Origin: Stenotrophomonas rhizophila
GTDB taxonomy: Bacteria; Pseudomonadota; Gammaproteobacteria; Xanthomonadales; Xanthomonadaceae
Direction: 5' to 3'
DNA: 64,000 nucleotides
Assembly: GCF_003651185.1 (NCBI RefSeq)
Contig: NZ_RCDC01000004.1
Span: 599,868 to 663,867, forward strand
Within the stretch, counting starts at the first letter, position 1. Every line of letters begins with the position of its first letter. Both the position numbers and the translations under genes were made by a program. The notes below the pieces were generated by a model, which had not been told where the DNA came from, did not search any database, and saw only the letters and a list, made by a program, of their open reading frames with translations. Positions 59,990 to 64,000 of this stretch are shown here, piece after piece.

Positions 59990-60892
59990 TCAGGTCCAGG
60001 CGGGATCGGCCGTGAAATCGATGGTCAACCAGAACTCACTGCCGCGCGCATCCAGGCGCTCGGCGATCTCATCACGCAGCCGATCCACGTTGCCGATGGT
60101 GCCGATCACCGTTTCCGGATGGGTCAGGATATGAATCTCCACGAAGCGCATGCGGCCCATCTTGGCCACGTGGCTGGTGAAATCCAGATAGCCATGCTCG
60201 GCGACGAAGTCCTTCATCACCGCCTGGACGCGCGCATCCAGCGTATCCGGCGCCACCTGCAGCACTTCGCGCATGGCCTTCCAGGCGCTGCGCAGCGGTA
60301 CCGGCAGCACCGCGACACTGATCGCGGCCAGCACCAGTGGATCCAGGTAGGGAATCCAGTGGGCATGCTCGCCACCGCGCAGCAGCAGCGCGATCGCAAA
60401 CGCCAGCACCACGGCCAGGCTCATCAGCCCGCTGAGCAGCCAGGCGCGCACGTCCAGCCACAGCAGGGCCGAATGCAACTGCATCGCGCGGGTACGCACG
60501 AACGCCGCCATGGCCAGATTGCTCACGCACAGTACGGCGGCCCACAGCAGCGCAGGCCCCGCCTTGACCTCATGCCCCCCGGTGGTCAGCCCGATCACCG
60601 AGTTGGCCAACGCATAGATGCAGGCCAGCGACAGGATCGCCCCGCCAAGCGCCTCCACCATCGGCTCCAGGTGCCAGTAGCCATACTGGAAGCGCGGGCT
60701 TTCTTCCCGCGCCACCAGCCGCAGCACCGACAACGCCACCAGGGTCAGCGCCACGTCCACCAGGCTGTAGACACCGTCGAACAGAATCGCCTGCGACCCC
60801 ACCAACAGGCCGCCGATGAAGCCGATGGCGCTGACCGCCATCGTCACCCCGATGGAGAATGTGAGGACCCGCTGCTCGCGTGCTGTATCCAT
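59990..60892 (-). CDS. Cation diffusion facilitator (CDF) family transporter
   Basis: A 300-residue inner-membrane protein with six helices and a C-terminal cytoplasmic domain (about residues 205-300). The first site reads ILFDGVYSLVD (Asp39, Asp46), where the usual D-x2-H-x3-D has Tyr for His, and the TM5 site reads LWLDVRAWLLSG. These changes may alter metal choice (Mn, Fe, Zn or Co) or reflect a divergent subfamily. Exports divalent metals against protons. Alone between two hairpins. Confidence 0.85.
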   Translation of the reverse strand: MDTAREQRVLTFSIGVTMAVSAIGFIGGLLVGSQAILFDGVYSLVDVALTLVALSVLRLVAREESPRFQYGYWHLEPMVEALGGAILSLACIYALANSVIGLTTGGHEVKAGPALLWAAVLCVSNLAMAAFVRTRAMQLHSALLWLDVRAWLLSGLMSLAVVLAFAIALLLRGGEHAHWIPYLDPLVLAAISVAVLPVPLRSAWKAMREVLQVAPDTLDARVQAVMKDFVAEHGYLDFTSHVAKMGRMRFVEIHILTHPETVIGTIGNVDRLRDEIAERLDARGSEFWLTIDFTADPAWT

Positions 60893-60920
60893 CGCTGGCC
60901 GAGGGTCCTCCGCGCGGGCG

Positions 60921-63209
60921 TCAGACCTTCAGCACCTCCACCTTGTAGCTCGGCGCATCGCCGTCGGTATCGATGATAAGCCCGTGCACATCCGACTCGA
61001 AGCCCGGGAAGCGCGCATTCTGCTCGCGGGCGATCCGCAGCGATTGGATGATCGGCTCATCGCTGCTGCCGAAGCGCTCGCCCGGCATGATGGTCGGGAT
61101 GCCCGGCGGGTATGGCACCAGCATGGTGCCGGCGATGCGGCCGCTGATCTGCTCGATGTCGACCCGTTCGATCTGGCCGCGGACCAGATGGTCGTAGGCC
61201 TCGGCCGGGGTCATCACCGGCTCGGGCAGGTCCACGTACATCGCGCGCATCACCTGGGCCACGCCGAACTCGTCGTTGAAGGCGTGCAGCGCATCGCACA
61301 GATCGCGCAGACCCCAGCCGGCGTAGGCGATCGGGAACTCGGCGGCGAGCTGCGGCAGCGCACGGGTCAGCGGCGCGTTGCCGTCGTAAAGCTCCTTGAA
61401 GGCCATCAGCTCGGTGACCAGGGTGCTCCACTTGCCCTTGGTGATGCCCATCGAGAACAGGAACAGCACTGAATAGAGATTGGTCTTCTCCACCGTGATG
61501 CCACGCGTCCACAGGAACTTGCTCAGTACCGCAGCCGGGATACCCCGCTTGCCCATTTCGCCGTCCATCGACAGCCCGGGCGTGAGCAGGGTCACCTTGA
61601 TCGGATCGATCAGCACGTAGTCGTCGACCAGGCCATCGAAGCCGTGCCAATGCGCATCCGGCTGCAGGTACCACTCGCTGCGCTTGGCCACCATCGGGGC
61701 CGGGGCATCGCCCTTGGCCAGCGAGCGCTCCAGCTTGTCCGGCTGCCAGACGCTGAACCACCAGTCGTCGCGGCCCAGGTCCTCGCGCACGTGCAGCATC
61801 GCGCGGCGGAAGGCGATCGCTTCGTCATGCATCTCCTGCACCAGCGATTCGCCTGCCGCGCCCTCCATCATCTTGGAGGCCACATCGCAGGCCGCGATCA
61901 CCCCGTAATGCGGGCTGGTCGTGGTGTGCATCATGAAGGCTTCGTTGAAGCGCTCGGCATCCAACTCGCGGGACGCCGCATTGCGCACGTGGATCATCGA
62001 GGCCTGCGAGAACGCGGCCAGCAGCTTGTGCGTGGAGTGCGTGGTGAAGATGATCGCATCCTGCTCGCGCGGCTTGCCCTTGGCCATGCCGTAATGGTTC
62101 TCGTAGAACGGATGGAACGCGGCGTAGGCGTACCAGGCTTCGTCGAAATGCAGGAAGTCCACCGCGCTGCCGATCTCCTCGGCGATCTTCTCTGCGTTGT
62201 AGCAGAGCCCGTCATACGTCGAGTTGGTCACCACCGCGATGCGCGGCTTGGACCCGGCCTTGTACGCCTTGCTGGCCAGCGGGTTGGCGGCGATGGCCTG
62301 TTGCAGCGCCGCGGGGGTGAACTGATCCAGGCTGATCGGGCCGATGATGCCGTGTGCGTTGCGGCTCGGGGTGAAGTACACCGGAATGCCCCCGGTCATG
62401 ATCAGCGAGTGCAGCAGCGACTTGTGGCAGTTGCGGTCGACGAACACCACATCGCCGCGCCCCACGGTCCCGTGCCAGACGATCTTGTTGGCAGTGGAGG
62501 TGCCGTTGGTGACGAAGAAGGTATGGTCGGCGCCGAAGTTGCGCGCCGCCTCGTTCTCGGCCTCCTTGATCGGGCCGGTGTGGTCCAGCAGCGAGCCCAG
62601 TTCCGGCACCGAGATCGACAGATCGCTGCGCAGCGTGTTCTCGCCGTAGAACTGGTGGAACGCACGCCCGACCGGCGACTTGGTGAACGCCACGCCGCCG
62701 GCATGCCCCGGCGTGTGCCAGGAGTAGTTGGACTCGGCGGTGTGGTGGATCAGGGCCTTGAAGAACGGCGGCAGCAGATTGGCCATGTAGTCTTCGGCCG
62801 CACGCATCACCTGGCGCGAGATGAAGCTCTTGGTGTCTTCGAACAGGAAGATGTAGCCGTGCACGAACTTCAGCAGCTTGCTCGGTACCTTCTCGATCGT
62901 GCGCCGTTCGCCGTACAGGAAGACAGGCAGGTTGGCGCGGCGGGCCGTCTGTTCGCGCAGGAAGCCCAGCAGGCGCTGGAACTGCTCCGGATTCTCCTCG
63001 GTGCCATCGATGGAGATCAGCACTGCCGAGGCCGCCACATAGGTGCGCGCACCGGCCTGCGCGTCGGCCAGGGTCAAGCCGCACAGCACGCGCTGGTCGT
63101 TCTTGCGCAGCTCGTCCACCAGCGCACGGATCAGGATGCCGCCGATGCGCGGGGATTCGTAGTCGTCGTCGATGACGATGATCGGGTAATCAAGGGACTT
63201 GAAGTACAC
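60921..63209 (-). CDS. Arginine/lysine/ornithine decarboxylase (AdiA-like)
   Basis: A 762-residue PLP-dependent decarboxylase of the large biodegradative type. It has a flavodoxin-like wing domain (residues 1-130), the PLP-binding core with HFDEAWYAY (Asp356) and Lys395 in HSTHKLLAAF, and a C-terminal domain with VPYPPGIPTIMPGER near 700. The next gene, 22 bp upstream, encodes an AdiC-like antiporter, so arginine (to agmatine) is favoured, although lysine or ornithine cannot be ruled out. Consumes a proton per turnover, giving acid resistance. Confidence 0.92.
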   Translation of the reverse strand: MYFKSLDYPIIVIDDDYESPRIGGILIRALVDELRKNDQRVLCGLTLADAQAGARTYVAASAVLISIDGTEENPEQFQRLLGFLREQTARRANLPVFLYGERRTIEKVPSKLLKFVHGYIFLFEDTKSFISRQVMRAAEDYMANLLPPFFKALIHHTAESNYSWHTPGHAGGVAFTKSPVGRAFHQFYGENTLRSDLSISVPELGSLLDHTGPIKEAENEAARNFGADHTFFVTNGTSTANKIVWHGTVGRGDVVFVDRNCHKSLLHSLIMTGGIPVYFTPSRNAHGIIGPISLDQFTPAALQQAIAANPLASKAYKAGSKPRIAVVTNSTYDGLCYNAEKIAEEIGSAVDFLHFDEAWYAYAAFHPFYENHYGMAKGKPREQDAIIFTTHSTHKLLAAFSQASMIHVRNAASRELDAERFNEAFMMHTTTSPHYGVIAACDVASKMMEGAAGESLVQEMHDEAIAFRRAMLHVREDLGRDDWWFSVWQPDKLERSLAKGDAPAPMVAKRSEWYLQPDAHWHGFDGLVDDYVLIDPIKVTLLTPGLSMDGEMGKRGIPAAVLSKFLWTRGITVEKTNLYSVLFLFSMGITKGKWSTLVTELMAFKELYDGNAPLTRALPQLAAEFPIAYAGWGLRDLCDALHAFNDEFGVAQVMRAMYVDLPEPVMTPAEAYDHLVRGQIERVDIEQISGRIAGTMLVPYPPGIPTIMPGERFGSSDEPIIQSLRIAREQNARFPGFESDVHGLIIDTDGDAPSYKVEVLKV

Positions 63210-63230
63210 AGGGATTCTCCTGGGGGAAGA

Positions 63231-64000
63231 TCACGAAAGCGTCGTGCGGACGGCGGCGTCGAGCGCGGGCAGCTGGCCGCGCTGGCGGCGACGCTCCTCG
63301 CTGAAGAACGGATAGAACACTGTGATGAACAACACGAACAGGAAGGCGTACTGCACGATGTTGCCGGCCGAGCCGAAGATCGCCCACAGGCAGTACACGA
63401 CGGTGACACTGGTCAGCAGCCAGAACGCGCCGGTATGCACCAGCGTGTGCGAGCGCTCCACCACGAAATAGCAGGCCACGCACGAGTAGATGTAGGGCAG
63501 CAGGGTCAGCACCACCGCGGCCGAGGTGATCACGTCGAACTGGGCCGAGGCGGTCTTGGAGGTGGAGGTGACCAGTACCGCCAGGGTCATCAGCACGGCC
63601 ACGATCAGCACGCCTTTGACCGGCACATCATCCTTGTTGGTCTTGCTGAAGATGCTCGGGAACAGGCCGTCATCGGAGGCCGCCTTGGCACTCTGCGCGG
63701 TGAGCAGGATCCAACCGCCGAGCGAGCCGGCCGCACCCACGAAGGCACACAGGCTCACCAGCGCACCGCCCCAGCCACCCACCGCATTGGCAGCAGCCAG
63801 TGCAAACGGCGCATCGGAGACCTGCAGGTCGCCGTTGGGCACCATGCCCATGATCACCGAGGAGCTGGCAATGTAGGCGATCGCCGCCAGGAACACGCCG
63901 GCCAGCGTCGCGCGGGCCACGTTCTTCTCCGGGTTCTCCACCACCCCGGCGGTGACCGAAGCCGATTCCACGCCGATGAAGGCCCACAGCGTCAACGCCG
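63231..64000 (-). CDS. Arginine/agmatine antiporter-like amino-acid permease, N-terminus outside window
   Basis: The C-terminal 256 residues or so of an APC-family permease. The sequence LWAFIGVESASVTAGVVENP, then IMGMVPN, SLGGWILLTAQSAKAASDDG and LFPSIFSKTNKDDVPVKG follows AdiC closely, including the TM6-TM8 region that binds substrate. It exchanges an external basic amino acid for its decarboxylated product. It is upstream of, and co-directional with, the decarboxylase. The gene runs off the right edge, so start and promoter cannot be seen. Confidence 0.9.
   Translation of the reverse strand, partial: ALTLWAFIGVESASVTAGVVENPEKNVARATLAGVFLAAIAYIASSSVIMGMVPNGDLQVSDAPFALAAANAVGGWGGALVSLCAFVGAAGSLGGWILLTAQSAKAASDDGLFPSIFSKTNKDDVPVKGVLIVAVLMTLAVLVTSTSKTASAQFDVITSAAVVLTLLPYIYSCVACYFVVERSHTLVHTGAFWLLTSVTVVYCLWAIFGSAGNIVQYAFLFVLFITVFYPFFSEERRRQRGQLPALDAAVRTTLS

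Noticed and set aside
1..64000. CRISPR arrays, tRNA/rRNA genes, insertion sequences
   Set aside because: None could be seen: no regularly spaced repeats, no transposase motifs, and no tRNA-like cloverleaf recognised by eye.

Overview
The window is a GC-rich chromosome segment from a gammaproteobacterium of the Xanthomonadaceae, most probably Stenotrophomonas or a close relative. This is inferred from four things: an imuA-imuB-dnaE2 cassette behind a TTAG-N6-TACTA LexA box, a GTAG-type REP palindrome (13988-14010), a thiamin outer-membrane receptor plus PnuC-like transporter behind a TPP riboswitch, and an alpha-amino-acid ester hydrolase of the Xanthomonas type. No tRNA, rRNA, insertion sequence, prophage or CRISPR array was seen. 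The first and last genes run off the window.

Layout. 1-13987: redox enzymes (SDR, Old Yellow Enzyme), an exported WG-repeat-like protein, an ester hydrolase, a LysR/MFS pair, a large exported GH3 glycosidase, and an HxlR/MFS pair with a VOC protein. 14114-19384: SOS mutagenesis cassette imuA-imuB-dnaE2. 19496-27680: housekeeping and accessory genes (YggS, small basic protein, AraC/aldo-keto reductase, ClC channel, AcuI-like reductase, LprI-like protein, TetR). 27735-35856: TonB receptor plus exported tyrosine phosphatase, trypsin-like protease, MarR/flavin monooxygenase, L,D-transpeptidase and an Lpp-like lipoprotein. 36121-39824: TetR-controlled OYE-SDR-MDR operon. 39860-45382: accessory stretch with a secreted HExxH protein, a lower-GC gene with a PD-(D/E)xK-like motif beside a nested palindrome, a frameshifted VCBS gene and an H-NS-like protein. 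45469-51773: Fur-type siderophore receptor, then the thiamin uptake locus. 51877-59419: AsmA-like protein, TetX-like monooxygenase with a MarR repressor, LytS/LytTR two-component system, and a methionine aminopeptidase coupled to a ParD-like antitoxin. 59445-64000: RidA, CDF transporter, and an arginine-type decarboxylase with an AdiC-like antiporter.

How the parts work together. Local regulator-target pairs dominate: LysR, HxlR, AraC, TetR (twice) and MarR (twice) each sit divergently next to a transporter, receptor or oxidoreductase. In several of these gaps a perfect or near-perfect inverted repeat can be read directly. Translational coupling by ATGA overlap recurs (MFS-SnoaL, imuB-dnaE2, SDR-MDR, TonB receptor-PnuT, sensor-regulator, ParD-like-MetAP).

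The most interesting candidate for an under-described system is the ParD-like/methionine aminopeptidase pair (58394-59419). It has toxin-antitoxin architecture: a ribbon-helix-helix-type small gene first, a 4-base overlap, and a 32-bp operator whose two nested palindromes share one centre. The aminopeptidase takes the place of a toxin. Other leads are the nuclease-like accessory gene at 41427-42058, the TonB receptor/exported phosphatase pair, and the GH3 enzyme with a long unexplained N-terminal domain. All functions are inferred from sequence reading alone.
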